This document shows, in pieces, positions 17,210 through 26,305 of a stretch of 64,000 nt of DNA. The DNA comes from CAYQVO01 sp964421085 (GTDB lineage Bacteria > Bdellovibrionota_C > UBA2361 > CAYQVO01): NCBI GenBank assembly GCA_964421085.1, contig CAYQVO010000015.1, positions 10,582 to 74,581 on the forward strand, given 5' to 3'. The position numbers were made by a program, and so were the translations under genes. Within the stretch, counting starts at the first letter, position 1. Every line of letters starts with the position of its first letter. Below the pieces are notes generated by a model. The model worked only from the letters and a program-made list of their open reading frames with translations, did no database searches and was not told the DNA's origin.

Positions 17210-17348
17210 GCTGCATGGACAAATATGCGCCACGGCGCACACTAGTCAAGGAATATTCGGCGGAAACATCGAACATTTATACCGTTCACTTTTTCGTGCA
17301 AGTCCTCCGCGTTTTCCGGCAGAACACCAGAAAGACAAAGCGAATCCC

Positions 17349-17652
17349 ATGTTACAGCACGAGAGCGATCATATGGACAATCTGTCGGGACAACGAGACG
17401 AGCACGCACCGCAACAGCCGGAACTTCTCCCCGAAGCCGCGCTCGAAACACTGCGACTCAAGAGGATCGATCCGGCCAGGGAAATCCTTTTCCCGGACGG
17501 ACCTCAGAAGAAATCAATTTCAGGATATTCTGTACTGTTCCGGCCTTGAGCCCGCAGAGCGCACGAGGCTGTCAAACACAATCAAAATTCTGAAAGGGGA
17601 TTTGAATCTGGATTTCATGAATGCGCCCCTGGAAGGGGACAGCACCTCCTGA
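17349..17652 (+). pseudogene. Possible small frameshifted ORF in the 17210-17697 spacer
   Basis: From ATG 17349 one frame gives about 50 polar residues (ELLPEAALETLRLKRIDPAR, EILFPDGPQKK) before ending at 17549. From about 17510 a second frame continues protein-like sequence (FQDILYCSGLEPAERTRL, IKILKGDLNLDF) to a stop at 17652. Joined by a single-base slip near 17510 they make about 100 residues. This may be a broken gene or a sequencing indel. There is no clear ribosome site and no family match I recognise. The remaining 17210-17348 holds nothing I can support. Confidence 0.3.
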
Positions 17653-17697
17653 AAATTGACTACCCAGGTCGATCCGTATTCAGTTATGCTTTCAACC

Positions 17698-18600
17698 ATG
17701 ACCAACTCCGTTCCGATCATCTTCGTGCACGGCAACAGCCCGACGTTTCCGGCGTACGCTGTCATCTCGCTGATTCAGGCAAGACGCATAAATCTGGAAA
17801 CACAGCTCTATGTGATCAGCGAAACGGAACCCCTCACCGAGGATGGTGAACCCCATACCGAAGATGGTGTCTCTTACATAACCTATTCTCATTTCGCGGA
17901 AACGGTGAATTGGTTCCGCGACGCCTACTTCCATATAAGCAGACAGCCCTTCGATGTCGAACGAATATGCATCGAGCGGTGGTTTCTGATCAGAGATCTG
18001 ATGCGCGAACGCGGTATCAGGAGATGCTTCTGCATGGACTCCGATGTCCTTCTTTTCAACACTGTGAGCAGTATTGCGCAGCGATTTGCCGGCGTTGACT
18101 ACACCATTCTTAATGGCATGTCATGGGGAACGACCTTTATCAACAAGCTCGAAGTACTGGAAGATTTCTGCGGCTATGTGTCCAGAGTGTACGATCGCGA
18201 TCCGGAAATATGGGCCGAAGTCGACCAGCTGATTGGTTTTTCCCGCCCCTTTTCCCGGTGGGAAAACATCAACGATATGACTCTTGTCTTTCTTTTCTCG
18301 AAGCATTTCAAGGAGGTGTATTCCGTGGCTGAACAGGCTCAAGTGGTTGACGGCGCCATTATTGATCCAAATTTCAATATCTCCGACCCCGGGCTCGAGA
18401 TGGACGGACAGTTCAAAAAAGTGCACTGGATAAACGGGTTCCCCTTCGGAACACTGTCGAGTTCGGGCGAGCCTGTCCGTTTTGACCTCATTCATTTCCA
18501 GGGAGTGCATGCAAAAGGCCTCATGAAGGAATACTTCCACCGGTTCACTCCAACATGGGAGAAACTCACAGGCCGGGTCTTTCCCGAGGTCAAGGTCTGA
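17698..18600 (+). CDS. GT-A-like putative glycosyltransferase
   Basis: This is a protein of about 300 residues. It opens with a strand-like PIIFVHGNSPTFPAYAVIS, then has LYVISE, a DSD metal-type motif in RRCFCMDSDVLLFN, and a C-terminal His in IHFQGVHAKGLM, a layout shared with GT-A glycosyltransferases of the capsule/LPS type. No signal peptide or membrane helix is present, so it should act in the cytosol. Three starts are possible (TTG 17656, ATG 17686, ATG 17698); I prefer 17698 because the core strand begins right after it. No sugar-nucleotide or polysaccharide genes flank it, so the acceptor is unknown. Confidence 0.6.
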   Translation: MTNSVPIIFVHGNSPTFPAYAVISLIQARRINLETQLYVISETEPLTEDGEPHTEDGVSYITYSHFAETVNWFRDAYFHISRQPFDVERICIERWFLIRDLMRERGIRRCFCMDSDVLLFNTVSSIAQRFAGVDYTILNGMSWGTTFINKLEVLEDFCGYVSRVYDRDPEIWAEVDQLIGFSRPFSRWENINDMTLVFLFSKHFKEVYSVAEQAQVVDGAIIDPNFNISDPGLEMDGQFKKVHWINGFPFGTLSSSGEPVRFDLIHFQGVHAKGLMKEYFHRFTPTWEKLTGRVFPEVKV

Positions 18601-18645
18601 AGAAAGACGTCGAAGATTGTGGTGGCGGGCAAAAGACGATCGAAT

Positions 18646-21594
18646 TCAACTGGCCTTCTTGAATCTACCTGCAAGCTGTTTCTTCCACCAGATCTTGAGC
18701 GGAATGCGTTTCGCACCTTTCCGGAACTTCAGTTTTTTGTAATTCAGCTTCCTGGTCTCTCCTTTGGAGCCATTCCCGCAGTCCACATGAATGTATGTCG
18801 CAGGCTTTGTCGCGTCTGGAGCCTTTTTGAGCTTTGAATTACCAGTCAGCACCGCGTTCTTCGAGTTCCCCTTGTAAATGAACACAGGCTTGTTCTTCGC
18901 GGCACGCGCCTGGGAAAGGGCGGACTTGGGGCTCGCGAACATGCGGAGCTGGCTGCATGCGCTGTCAATGCCTGTAATATTGTAATTCACCGTAGTCTTG
19001 CTGACGGAGAGAGAAAGCTTGAGCTGCTTTCCAGGGACAACAGGAGTCGGGGAGATACCTGACGTATAAGACAAGGGCGGCTCGTTCGGTACCGGATAAT
19101 TGACGGGCGGCGTGGAAGCGCCGCCGGTTTTTGTCACTGACGCGGTATACGTGGAGACGTTACCTGCTGTGTCATAAGCCCGGATTACAAGATCATACGA
19201 TGAAGGCACTATCGACGTTGCGTCGAGAAATTTCTGGAAGCCTGCCGTGCTGTTGTAAGGATAAGCCGGAAAGGCGTCTCGTGCTTCCTTTCGGAAATCC
19301 CGCGGAAAAACAGTACCAAGAAGATTTCCGTCGAGCAGAACCTCTATCACGGCCACCTTGGTTCCATCGACAGCATAGCCGGAGATTTCAAGGGAGTTGT
19401 TGAAGATATGATTCTGCAGAGGAGCGTCGATCTTCAGTACGGGAGGAGTTGAGTCCGGAAACACCATGGGATGACGGACATCGACGGGGCCGCCCGCTTT
19501 GAACGTGCCCGACGATGTAGTAGTGTAAATGTAGTATTTGCCCGGAGCGACATGGGATGTGTTCCACATCATGACATCGGTATTTCTTCCGGCGGGCATG
19601 GTACCGATTAATTCGCCTCCTGAGGTTGGACTGGATGCCGAGCAGTAGACAGCTGCGTCAGCATCACGGTCTCCTCCCACCACAATGGCGAACTGGGAAT
19701 CAGCCTCGTGGTCGGCGGCGAGACGCACCTCGTCCATCCTGAAAGTGATTGCTGCCAACTCTTCCATTGGATCGATTCGCCACATTCTGATGTTCGACCC
19801 GTCGCTGTTCCTCCGCCAGGGATGCACAGGCTCACTCTGTTCAATCGGCATCGTGTCCATTCGCTGACAGTAGCGATGGTCGCCGGTGGTGCGGGCAAGG
19901 ATGTCGTCTCCATCGTATCCTTTTTTGTCCCTTTCCCAGATCACGCGGATCATCGAGTGGTATTCATTTACCGGCATCAGAAGATCGAGGTTCCAGCAGG
20001 CCACTTTGTAGATTGTGGGGTCTACAGGCTTCTTCATGTTGTAAAAAAGAAAGAAAGCCTGAGGGTCGCCGCCGCCCGGATCACGCGTGGCCTGAAAGTA
20101 GTCTCCAGTCATGATATTGCCGCCGCTATCCACAAAAACATCACCGGGGTGCATCGAGGCGTCCTTCATGCCGTCCACACGTTCAATATCCACAGTCGAA
20201 CTCATATTCGCAGGTTTGCCCCTTGTCTTGACGAAGAAATCAGCCCCGCCTTCCTGGTCCGGCTGAATAACCGGGGCGACGGGCCGTTTCTTTATGGTCA
20301 GTCCGCCGGGACGAATGATGACGCCGGGAATGACAGGTTCCATGTCGGCTGAATAACTGGTGCCGATGCTTATGTAATCAATATCAAAAACGTTGACCAC
20401 GGGAGATTTGTTGAGTTGAATCTCGACGCTCGAAATTGATCCGTTCCAGCCGGGATGCGCGGAAAGATCCATGGTGATAGCATTGCCGATTGCCCCTGGA
20501 GCAGCCCATACACCGCCAAATCCTATGCTGCTCAGACCTTTTCCGGCTACTGTCAGCTTGTTGAAAACTTCCGCGTTAATCGGCTCATTCTGAGGAAGCC
20601 TGAGACTGATCGAACCGGAAGATGTTCCTGAAAGAGTTCCATCGCTGAAGACCGGGGTAAAGCCCGAAGCGCTGATTATATCGCCCGGCTCTTTCATATC
20701 CCAGGGATTGAGGAAGTGCGCCGCATAATCGCTGGATTCCAGCGCGTATAAGGAATACGTGCCGGGAAAGAGCCGGGCGGTGTTCCAGGAGACGGCCTTT
20801 TGAACTCCGATGCCTGCTGCGGGACTGGTTCGTTCGTGATATCCATCCACCGGATTACGGTTTCCAGCATCATCGAGAAATATGGAAACCGCCTGGCTGG
20901 ACAACGGAGTATATTTCACCGATGCGGAAGCACATGCGCTTTCCTTCGGCGTGAGCTGAATCCAGTCGAACTTGAACCCGCTTCCTTTGGCATCCATCGA
21001 GGGGTAGATCCTGAGGCCTGTCGCTTCACTTTGACCCCATCCTGCATTCGAGCCGGCCGACGCAACAGGCGACATGCCGGGCAGATAAAGGGAGTAAGTC
21101 TTCCAGCCTTTCGATGCCGGTTGCGGGTTGATTATCCCCCAGCCTGGAGACGGGCAGCCTTTCGTATTCCAGTAAACTCGGAAGTTCGTCGGGTTATCCG
21201 AATACATTCTGAAAGAGAGCTGCTGATAATATGAAGAGTCGATCATGGCGTTGTCGCCATAACGCGTCACATCGTCTTTAATGGCTGCGCAGTCCCCCTG
21301 GGTAAGAAGGCTGAAGTATGGCCCGTTGCCTGTGGCATTTGCGCTGAAGATTCCTCCCAGATACGCGCGCGAACCTATGTCCTGCGTTTCAAAAGGAACC
21401 ATGTTGTAAAGAATGTCGGACGAATCATTCATGTCGAGAGGATTCGCCCATGAGGACGTGAAATAATCCGGACATGCATCGAAGCCGCCCGCCGGCTGCT
21501 CATCGAACGAGACATCGCCGAAAGCCGAATTCACGGCCTGACTCATTGTCAAAACGAAAACAACATAAAACCCGACGAGCAGACGAAAACACAT
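18646..21594 (-). CDS. Large secreted/surface protein with repeated modules and Ig-like domain
   Basis: This 982-residue protein has a signal peptide (MCFRLLVGFYVVFVLTMSQA). Two modules recur: WNTARLFPGTYSLYALESSD near residue 285 and WNTSHVAPGKYYIYTTTSSG near 715, each preceded by a D/N-rich FLDDAGNR or VGGDRDAD segment. NPLDMNDSSDI and NPWDMKEPGDI are also alike. After DSTPPVLKIDAP comes an Ig-like/Big domain (about 745-850), then a strongly basic C-terminus ending KKQLAGRFKKAS. The start ATG 21594 follows AGGTG with six-base spacing. It may be a carbohydrate-binding or adhesion protein; no enzyme motif is visible. It stands alone between the GT-like gene and minE. Confidence 0.6.
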   Translation of the reverse strand: MCFRLLVGFYVVFVLTMSQAVNSAFGDVSFDEQPAGGFDACPDYFTSSWANPLDMNDSSDILYNMVPFETQDIGSRAYLGGIFSANATGNGPYFSLLTQGDCAAIKDDVTRYGDNAMIDSSYYQQLSFRMYSDNPTNFRVYWNTKGCPSPGWGIINPQPASKGWKTYSLYLPGMSPVASAGSNAGWGQSEATGLRIYPSMDAKGSGFKFDWIQLTPKESACASASVKYTPLSSQAVSIFLDDAGNRNPVDGYHERTSPAAGIGVQKAVSWNTARLFPGTYSLYALESSDYAAHFLNPWDMKEPGDIISASGFTPVFSDGTLSGTSSGSISLRLPQNEPINAEVFNKLTVAGKGLSSIGFGGVWAAPGAIGNAITMDLSAHPGWNGSISSVEIQLNKSPVVNVFDIDYISIGTSYSADMEPVIPGVIIRPGGLTIKKRPVAPVIQPDQEGGADFFVKTRGKPANMSSTVDIERVDGMKDASMHPGDVFVDSGGNIMTGDYFQATRDPGGGDPQAFFLFYNMKKPVDPTIYKVACWNLDLLMPVNEYHSMIRVIWERDKKGYDGDDILARTTGDHRYCQRMDTMPIEQSEPVHPWRRNSDGSNIRMWRIDPMEELAAITFRMDEVRLAADHEADSQFAIVVGGDRDADAAVYCSASSPTSGGELIGTMPAGRNTDVMMWNTSHVAPGKYYIYTTTSSGTFKAGGPVDVRHPMVFPDSTPPVLKIDAPLQNHIFNNSLEISGYAVDGTKVAVIEVLLDGNLLGTVFPRDFRKEARDAFPAYPYNSTAGFQKFLDATSIVPSSYDLVIRAYDTAGNVSTYTASVTKTGGASTPPVNYPVPNEPPLSYTSGISPTPVVPGKQLKLSLSVSKTTVNYNITGIDSACSQLRMFASPKSALSQARAAKNKPVFIYKGNSKNAVLTGNSKLKKAPDATKPATYIHVDCGNGSKGETRKLNYKKLKFRKGAKRIPLKIWWKKQLAGRFKKAS

Positions 21595-21711
21595 ACAAAT
21601 CACCTGTAGATCGGGAGGCCCCGATTATTTGATTATCGGGAGCAGATCGTAAAATCATGATAAATCTGCGCACTTTTTCGGAAAAAGGGACGGTTCCTGT
21701 TATTCCGGGAT

Positions 21712-21741
21712 AAAAAAAGGGGATCCCATGAAAGGATCCCC
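21712..21741 (-). terminator. Rho-independent terminator after minE
   Basis: GGGGATCC at 21719-21726 pairs perfectly with GGATCCCC at 21734-21741 around a seven-base loop. On the plus strand seven A residues precede it (21712-21718), which is a U-tract on the minus-strand transcript. It lies 57 bases past the minE stop and so ends the minCDE transcript. Confidence 0.85.
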
Positions 21742-21798
21742 CTGATAGTGCTTCAATGCCCGCTCCCGTGAGCGGACAATACGGAGGAATAAAATCAA

Positions 21799-22131
21799 TT
21801 AAACAGGCGTTTCGGCATTTGCTGCCCTCTTTTGACTCATCTCTGAGCCTACCATCCCGCCGATGGACGCTTCGCGCCTTACGACAATCGGGGAATTGAT
21901 AAGGAGAGTGGTGACTCCCGTATCGCGCTTGTAGGAAACGTCAAAACCGCTTTCATCAATCACAAAATAACGCTGGATGACATCCACCATCTCTTTCTTG
22001 AAGGAAGCCAGACGTTCTGCCGTGAGTCCCGTGCGGTCCTGAACAAGCACAAAGTGCAGACGACTCTTCGCAGAATTGCTGCTGACACCGTTTGTCCCGA
22101 AAATCTTGTCTTTAAGAGCCTTTAACACCAC
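21799..22131 (-). CDS. minE: Cell division topological specificity factor MinE
   Basis: This is a 110-residue MinE. The N-terminal MVLKALKDKIFG forms the membrane-binding helix; KSRLHFVLVQDRTGLTAERL is the MinD-interacting region that stimulates its ATPase; the rest is the dimerising topological domain. It positions the Z-ring at mid-cell by driving MinCD oscillation. The start is GTG 22131 after GAGGTGGC. It is the last gene of minC-minD-minE and is followed by a terminator at 21712-21741. The C-terminal 20 residues are extra compared with the E. coli protein. Confidence 0.93.
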   Translation of the reverse strand: MVLKALKDKIFGTNGVSSNSAKSRLHFVLVQDRTGLTAERLASFKKEMVDVIQRYFVIDESGFDVSYKRDTGVTTLLINSPIVVRREASIGGMVGSEMSQKRAANAETPV

Positions 22132-22215
22132 GCCACCTCACTTTTTATTGTTCACTCACTTTCCACTTTTAGCAGAAAACCTTCTTATGGGAACCTCCCT
22201 TTTTGCCGGCGACTA

Positions 22216-23043
22216 TCACGCGCCCAGTCCCAGCCGCCTTCCCATGCGCGCCCACAACGAAGCGCTGTCAAGCGAAGGAATCTCGAGTTTCTCTCCCATC
22301 AATCGCGACGCGATCCTCATGAACGCGAGACCGGCCCTCGATTTGGGATTATGAACAACAGGTTCGCCGTAATTGGCCGCAATGATGATGGATTCATCCC
22401 TCTCGACAACTCCAATCATCTCGACCCCGAGGATCTCCTGCACATCCTTAACTGAAAGCATGTCGCCCCTGCGGACCATGTCGAAGTCGATCCTGTTGAT
22501 CAGAAGCCTCGGTTCGATCCCCCGCGACGTCAGAAGTCCGATGATTCTGTCGGCGTCGCGAATGGCGGCAACTTCAGGCGTTGTGACGATGACAGCCGAG
22601 TCTGCTCCGGCGCACGCGTTTCTGAATCCCTGCTCAATACCCGCGGGCGAATCGACCAGTATGAAATGAAATTCACGCCGGAACTGATCCAGGGAATTCT
22701 TAATCTCCTCTTCGGAAATTGCGTCTTTATCATCTGTCTGTGACGCCGGGAGGAGGTAAAGATTGCTCGATTTCTTCGACTTGATAGTCGCCTGATTCGG
22801 CTTGCATGTGCCTTTTGCGACATCCACAAGATTGAATACTATACGGTTCTCGAGGCCGAGAATCACATCCAGGTTGCGGAGCCCGATATCGGCATCGACG
22901 ACCAGGGTCCTCTGCCCTTTCAGGGCGAGCGCGGCTCCGATGCTTGCAGTAGCAGTGGTCTTTCCAACGCCGCCTTTTCCGGAAGTGACGACGATAATCT
23001 CTCCAAGCTTTTTCTTTCCGGGCACCCCATTCGTCAAAGTCAT
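22216..23043 (-). CDS. minD: Septum site-determining ATPase MinD
   Basis: This 275-residue deviant Walker ATPase carries SGKGGVGKTTATASIG (K23 and K28), the DADIGLRNLD switch and VDSPAGIE. The C-terminus ends in an amphipathic segment (SLWARMGRRLGLGA) that should bind the membrane. MinD recruits MinC and is released by MinE. I choose ATG 23043 because GGAGGAA lies five to six bases upstream; the ATG at 23055 overlaps that site. It sits 50 bases after minC and 84 before minE. Confidence 0.95.
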   Translation of the reverse strand: MTLTNGVPGKKKLGEIIVVTSGKGGVGKTTATASIGAALALKGQRTLVVDADIGLRNLDVILGLENRIVFNLVDVAKGTCKPNQATIKSKKSSNLYLLPASQTDDKDAISEEEIKNSLDQFRREFHFILVDSPAGIEQGFRNACAGADSAVIVTTPEVAAIRDADRIIGLLTSRGIEPRLLINRIDFDMVRRGDMLSVKDVQEILGVEMIGVVERDESIIIAANYGEPVVHNPKSRAGLAFMRIASRLMGEKLEIPSLDSASLWARMGRRLGLGA

Positions 23044-23093
23044 AAGTTCCTCCATCCGTCACTAAAATCTTTTTCGGTTTTCGCCGTTCATGT

Positions 23094-24125
23094 TCAGTCC
23101 CGTCTCCGGCCGAGGAAAGCCTTCGCCGAGTATGGTTCCACGATGATAATGTCCTTATCGACACGCGCGATCTCCGGGCCCTTCTCCCGGGTATCGCCCG
23201 AGCCGCGGGATATTATGGAACCGATCCGGAGCTGCGTGGGCTGAAGATTCAAAGCAAATATCGTGCGGCCGCCTCCCGTCTCATCGTACGCTCCTGCATG
23301 AGCCACACCACGCAGCGTACCCAGTACCACGATATCCCCGCCGGCAACAAGCTCAGCGCCGGAATTCACGTCCCCAAAAACCACAAGCGAATGCTCTGTT
23401 TCAATCCGCTGACCGGAGCGAAGCATGCTCGATATGATCCGTGCGTTTGGATCGTCCCAGAGATTTCCATCAACGGCACCCTGTTTCTGTGCATGCCGGC
23501 TCACATCCGACAATCCTTCGATTCCGCCGAAAAGTCCCTTTGCTTCGTCGGGCTTGCCGAAGCCTCCGGTTGCAGGCGCACCCGTGGAATACTGCATGCC
23601 GTAATCGATATGAGCTGTGGATTCATCTTCAAAAGGCAGGCGGCCGCCTTTCTTTTCCGCATCGACACTCTGCCTTCGCACAGTCATTGGACGCTTGAGC
23701 GAAGAGGCTTTCACGGTGATATTGAAAGTGCCTTTCAGAAGTTCCCTGATTTCACCCTCGACATCGTCTCCGGGTTTTTCCCCCACCCACTCGAGTGTCA
23801 CATCATTTCCTGAAAGGAAGCGCTCACGGGAACCTACAAAATCCTCGACAGCTTTCTTTAGATTTTCTGAATCGACCCGTCCATCCATGCGCATGACAAG
23901 TCCTTCGGCCGTGCCGCGCGCCCCCACTATGCCGCCTCTACTCAATGCCTTATCGTTCAATCCATTGTCACCGGCCCCAGTATCATTTATTGCAGCATCA
24001 TTTGTTGCAGCATCATTTACTGCAGCATCATTAACTGCAGTATCATTAACTGCAGTATCATTAGCTGCAGCATCGTTAAACGCAGCATCATCTGGGCCGG
24101 GAATGCCACCCTCGTTTGTATCCAT
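23094..24125 (-). CDS. minC: Septum site-determining protein MinC with repetitive N-terminal extension
   Basis: MinC blocks FtsZ polymerisation away from mid-cell. The C-terminal beta-helix domain is clear (RSGQRIETEHSLVVFGDVNSG in parts, AGGDIVVLGTLRGVAHAGA, then ALNLQPTQLRIG). The N-terminal domain starts near residue 65. At 343 residues it is about 100 longer than usual. The first 55 residues are a five-residue repeat of the form (N/D)-D-(A/T)-A-x, and a Gly-rich linker of about 60 residues separates the two domains. The repeat is encoded by 15-base units (23981-24085), so its length could vary between strains. First gene of minCDE. Confidence 0.92.
   Translation of the reverse strand: MDTNEGGIPGPDDAAFNDAAANDTAVNDTAVNDAAVNDAATNDAAINDTGAGDNGLNDKALSRGGIVGARGTAEGLVMRMDGRVDSENLKKAVEDFVGSRERFLSGNDVTLEWVGEKPGDDVEGEIRELLKGTFNITVKASSLKRPMTVRRQSVDAEKKGGRLPFEDESTAHIDYGMQYSTGAPATGGFGKPDEAKGLFGGIEGLSDVSRHAQKQGAVDGNLWDDPNARIISSMLRSGQRIETEHSLVVFGDVNSGAELVAGGDIVVLGTLRGVAHAGAYDETGGGRTIFALNLQPTQLRIGSIISRGSGDTREKGPEIARVDKDIIIVEPYSAKAFLGRRRD
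23981..24085. repeat. Seven 15-bp tandem repeats within minC
   Basis: Seven consecutive 15-base units share the plus-strand pattern YATCATTWRYTGCAG (one unit reads CATCGTTAAACGCAG). Each encodes five residues of MinC on the minus strand (NDAAx or NDTAx). The units differ mostly at one or two positions, so they are recent enough for slippage or recombination to change the copy number in multiples of five residues without a frameshift. Confidence 0.9.
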
Positions 24126-24265
24126 ATCTATATCTTACGCGTAAATCCTTGAAATTATTGCGCTTTTCGCGGAGTCTGCGGCTTTTAGTTTAAACCACTT
24201 ATAGCAACAAGCGAAAATCCAAGTCAACAAAAAAGAGTCTCATTTTTTTCCGGCCGGCCCTTTTT

Positions 24266-24294
24266 TTGCCCTCTGCGGGGCAAGTGTCTACTAT
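24266..24294 (+). promoter_or_regulatory. Sigma70-type promoter for the lipoprotein peptidase-pyrF genes
   Basis: TTGCCC (24266-24271) and TACTAT (24289-24294) are 17 bases apart, close to the sigma70 consensus. Transcription from here would start about 24301, leaving a very short or no leader before the ATG at 24306. No Shine-Dalgarno is visible before that ATG, which fits near-leaderless translation. Confidence 0.5.
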
Positions 24295-24305
24295 TCTACG
24301 TCACA

Positions 24306-25385
24306 ATGAAGAATCTTTCATGCGCGGTCCTTGTTGTTTTCATCCTTTCAGCCTGCAGTCCTGCCTACGTGCTCCGTGCAGCTTATGAAGAAGGAAGGAT
24401 TCTTGCGGGCCGTGAGAAAATTTCAGACGCTCTCGACGATCCCGCAGTTTCAGAAGAGATGAAACGAAAACTCAGGCTCGTACTCAAGGCGCGCGCGTTT
24501 GCGGAAACGCTCGGACTCGATGTCGGCGAATCCTTTACGAGGTACTACCAGCTCGACCGGGATACTTTTGCCTGGGTTCTCGTCGCATCTAAACCCGACT
24601 CTTTCACTCTCGTCACATGGTGGTACCCGGTGACGGGAGTCGTTCCCTACAAGGGTTTCTTCGAAAGAGAAGACGCCGAAGAGGAGCGTGAAATGCTCAG
24701 TAAAGAAGGGTATGAAACCTGGATCCGCGGGACGGAGGCGATAAGCACTCTGGGCTGGTTCAACGATCCGGTAATGTCGACGACTCTCTCCAAAGACGAT
24801 TTCAACATAGTGAACACTGTGAACCACGAATCGTTCCATTCCACTGTATGGCTTCCGGGCCGGATCGAGTTCAATGAAAGTGCCGCTAACTTTTTCGGAT
24901 GCGCCGCTGCAGTCAGATTTTTCGAGGAGGCCCTTGACGGGTGCGGGAACGACGCGGCATGCGTGGAAGCGGCGGAAAAAAGGGTGAGAATTTCCCGTCT
25001 GATTTACGAGCGCGAACTTGATATAGGCGACACCATCGGCAGGCTTTATGACCGGCTCAACAATCTCTATGAAAGCAATGCGACAAGAGATCAGAAGCTG
25101 AACCTGAGGGAGCCGATATTCAAAGAGGAAATCGATCCGCTCCGGCGCCGGTATCCGGAACTCAAGGCGCTTCACGTGATAAACAACGCTGAAATCATGC
25201 AGCTGAAGCTTTACATGACGAATTTACGCGTTTTTGAGGCCCTTTTCACGGGGCTTCGGGGGGATTTCAGTGCCTTTATCGAGACTATCCGGAAAATCAA
25301 GGGACAGACGGATGACAACAGTGATCTTGACCCGTTCGTTTTGTTGGGCGAAAGTGTTGCGGAGTTGAAAAAGGAGGAGATATGA
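24306..25385 (+). CDS. Putative lipoprotein aminopeptidase (PF10023-like)
   Basis: This 359-residue lipoprotein has the lipobox LSAC at residues 14-17. Its metal site is a variant of HExxH: NHESFHSTVW, followed about ten residues later by FNESAANFFG, the layout of the putative zinc aminopeptidase family PF10023. A central TWWYPVTGVVPYKGFF block is also characteristic of that family. It should act in the periplasm, anchored to a membrane. Its stop overlaps pyrF as ATGA (25382-25385), so the two are coupled although their jobs look unrelated. Activity is inferred from family only. Confidence 0.8.
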   Translation: MKNLSCAVLVVFILSACSPAYVLRAAYEEGRILAGREKISDALDDPAVSEEMKRKLRLVLKARAFAETLGLDVGESFTRYYQLDRDTFAWVLVASKPDSFTLVTWWYPVTGVVPYKGFFEREDAEEEREMLSKEGYETWIRGTEAISTLGWFNDPVMSTTLSKDDFNIVNTVNHESFHSTVWLPGRIEFNESAANFFGCAAAVRFFEEALDGCGNDAACVEAAEKRVRISRLIYERELDIGDTIGRLYDRLNNLYESNATRDQKLNLREPIFKEEIDPLRRRYPELKALHVINNAEIMQLKLYMTNLRVFEALFTGLRGDFSAFIETIRKIKGQTDDNSDLDPFVLLGESVAELKKEEI

Positions 25386-26305
25386 ACTTCGCGGATAAAC
25401 TCCACCAGTCAATTTCCCGGAACAGGTCGTTCGCCTGCGCAGGGTTCGACCCCGTCATCGATCAGTTCCCATCGTTCCTGCTCGAGAAAGCAGCCACAGA
25501 AACTCAGTCGACCGATGAATACGTATATCAGGCTCTCACTCAGTTTTTCTTTACTGCCGTCAAGGCGCTCAAAGATAGAGCCGCGTGCATCAAGCCCAAT
25601 ATCGCTTTCTATGAGCAGTACGGCATGGCCGGACTCCGCGCTTTCGCATCCATTTGCGATTTCGCCGCCGAACACGGGCTTCCTGTCATTGGCGACGTGA
25701 AGAGAGGAGACATCGGCTCTACAGCCCTGGCCTACTCTGCGGCATTCCTCACGGGCAGCAAGGCAGGCGGACGCCCTGTATCCTGCTTCAGAACGGATGC
25801 CATCACCGTAAGCCCGTTCCTCGGATTTGACACACTCGACGTTTTTCTCAAAGCAGCCGCGGATGCAGGCAAAGGACTTTTCATTCTCGTCCGCACCTCG
25901 AATCCCGGCTCTGCTGATCTTCAGACTGTGAAAGATCCGGAGGGGCGTGACATCTCCGGGAGAATAGCTGACTGGATTGGCTCCAGAGCCTCCGTGCTTG
26001 AAGGGTCGTGCGGATACTCTGGTGCGGGCGCTGTTGTGGGCGCAACTTCTCCCGATGTGGGCAGGGAGCTTCGGAAGCGCATGCCCTCCAGTTTCCTTCT
26101 GATTCCCGGTTACGGCGCGCAGGGTGCAGGGGCAAAAGATGCAGTTGCCGCGTTCGACAGCAGAGGAAACGGAGCTGTAGTCAATGCTTCGCGGTCGCTG
26201 CTGGGAGGATTCGATGTATCCGTCAATTCTGTCGAGCTGCTGCAGGCTACCATCAAATCCCGGGCTGATGCGATGAATAAGGATCTCGCCGCGGCGCTGG
26301 GATAG
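25382..26305 (+). CDS. pyrF: Orotidine 5'-phosphate decarboxylase, type 2
   Basis: This 307-residue enzyme catalyses the last step of UMP synthesis. The catalytic set is in GDVKRGDIGSTA (D105, K107, D110), preceded by KPNIAFYEQYG, with NPGSAD and PGYGAQGAG in the phosphate-binding region. Length and motif order match the longer type 2 subfamily rather than the 230-residue E. coli form. It overlaps the upstream lipoprotein gene by four bases with AAGGAGGA as a ribosome site inside that gene. Confidence 0.95.
   Translation: MNFADKLHQSISRNRSFACAGFDPVIDQFPSFLLEKAATETQSTDEYVYQALTQFFFTAVKALKDRAACIKPNIAFYEQYGMAGLRAFASICDFAAEHGLPVIGDVKRGDIGSTALAYSAAFLTGSKAGGRPVSCFRTDAITVSPFLGFDTLDVFLKAAADAGKGLFILVRTSNPGSADLQTVKDPEGRDISGRIADWIGSRASVLEGSCGYSGAGAVVGATSPDVGRELRKRMPSSFLLIPGYGAQGAGAKDAVAAFDSRGNGAVVNASRSLLGGFDVSVNSVELLQATIKSRADAMNKDLAAALG

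Noticed and set aside
23981..24085. CRISPR-like array
   Set aside because: The 15-base units are directly adjacent without spacers and keep the minC frame, so this is a coding tandem repeat.
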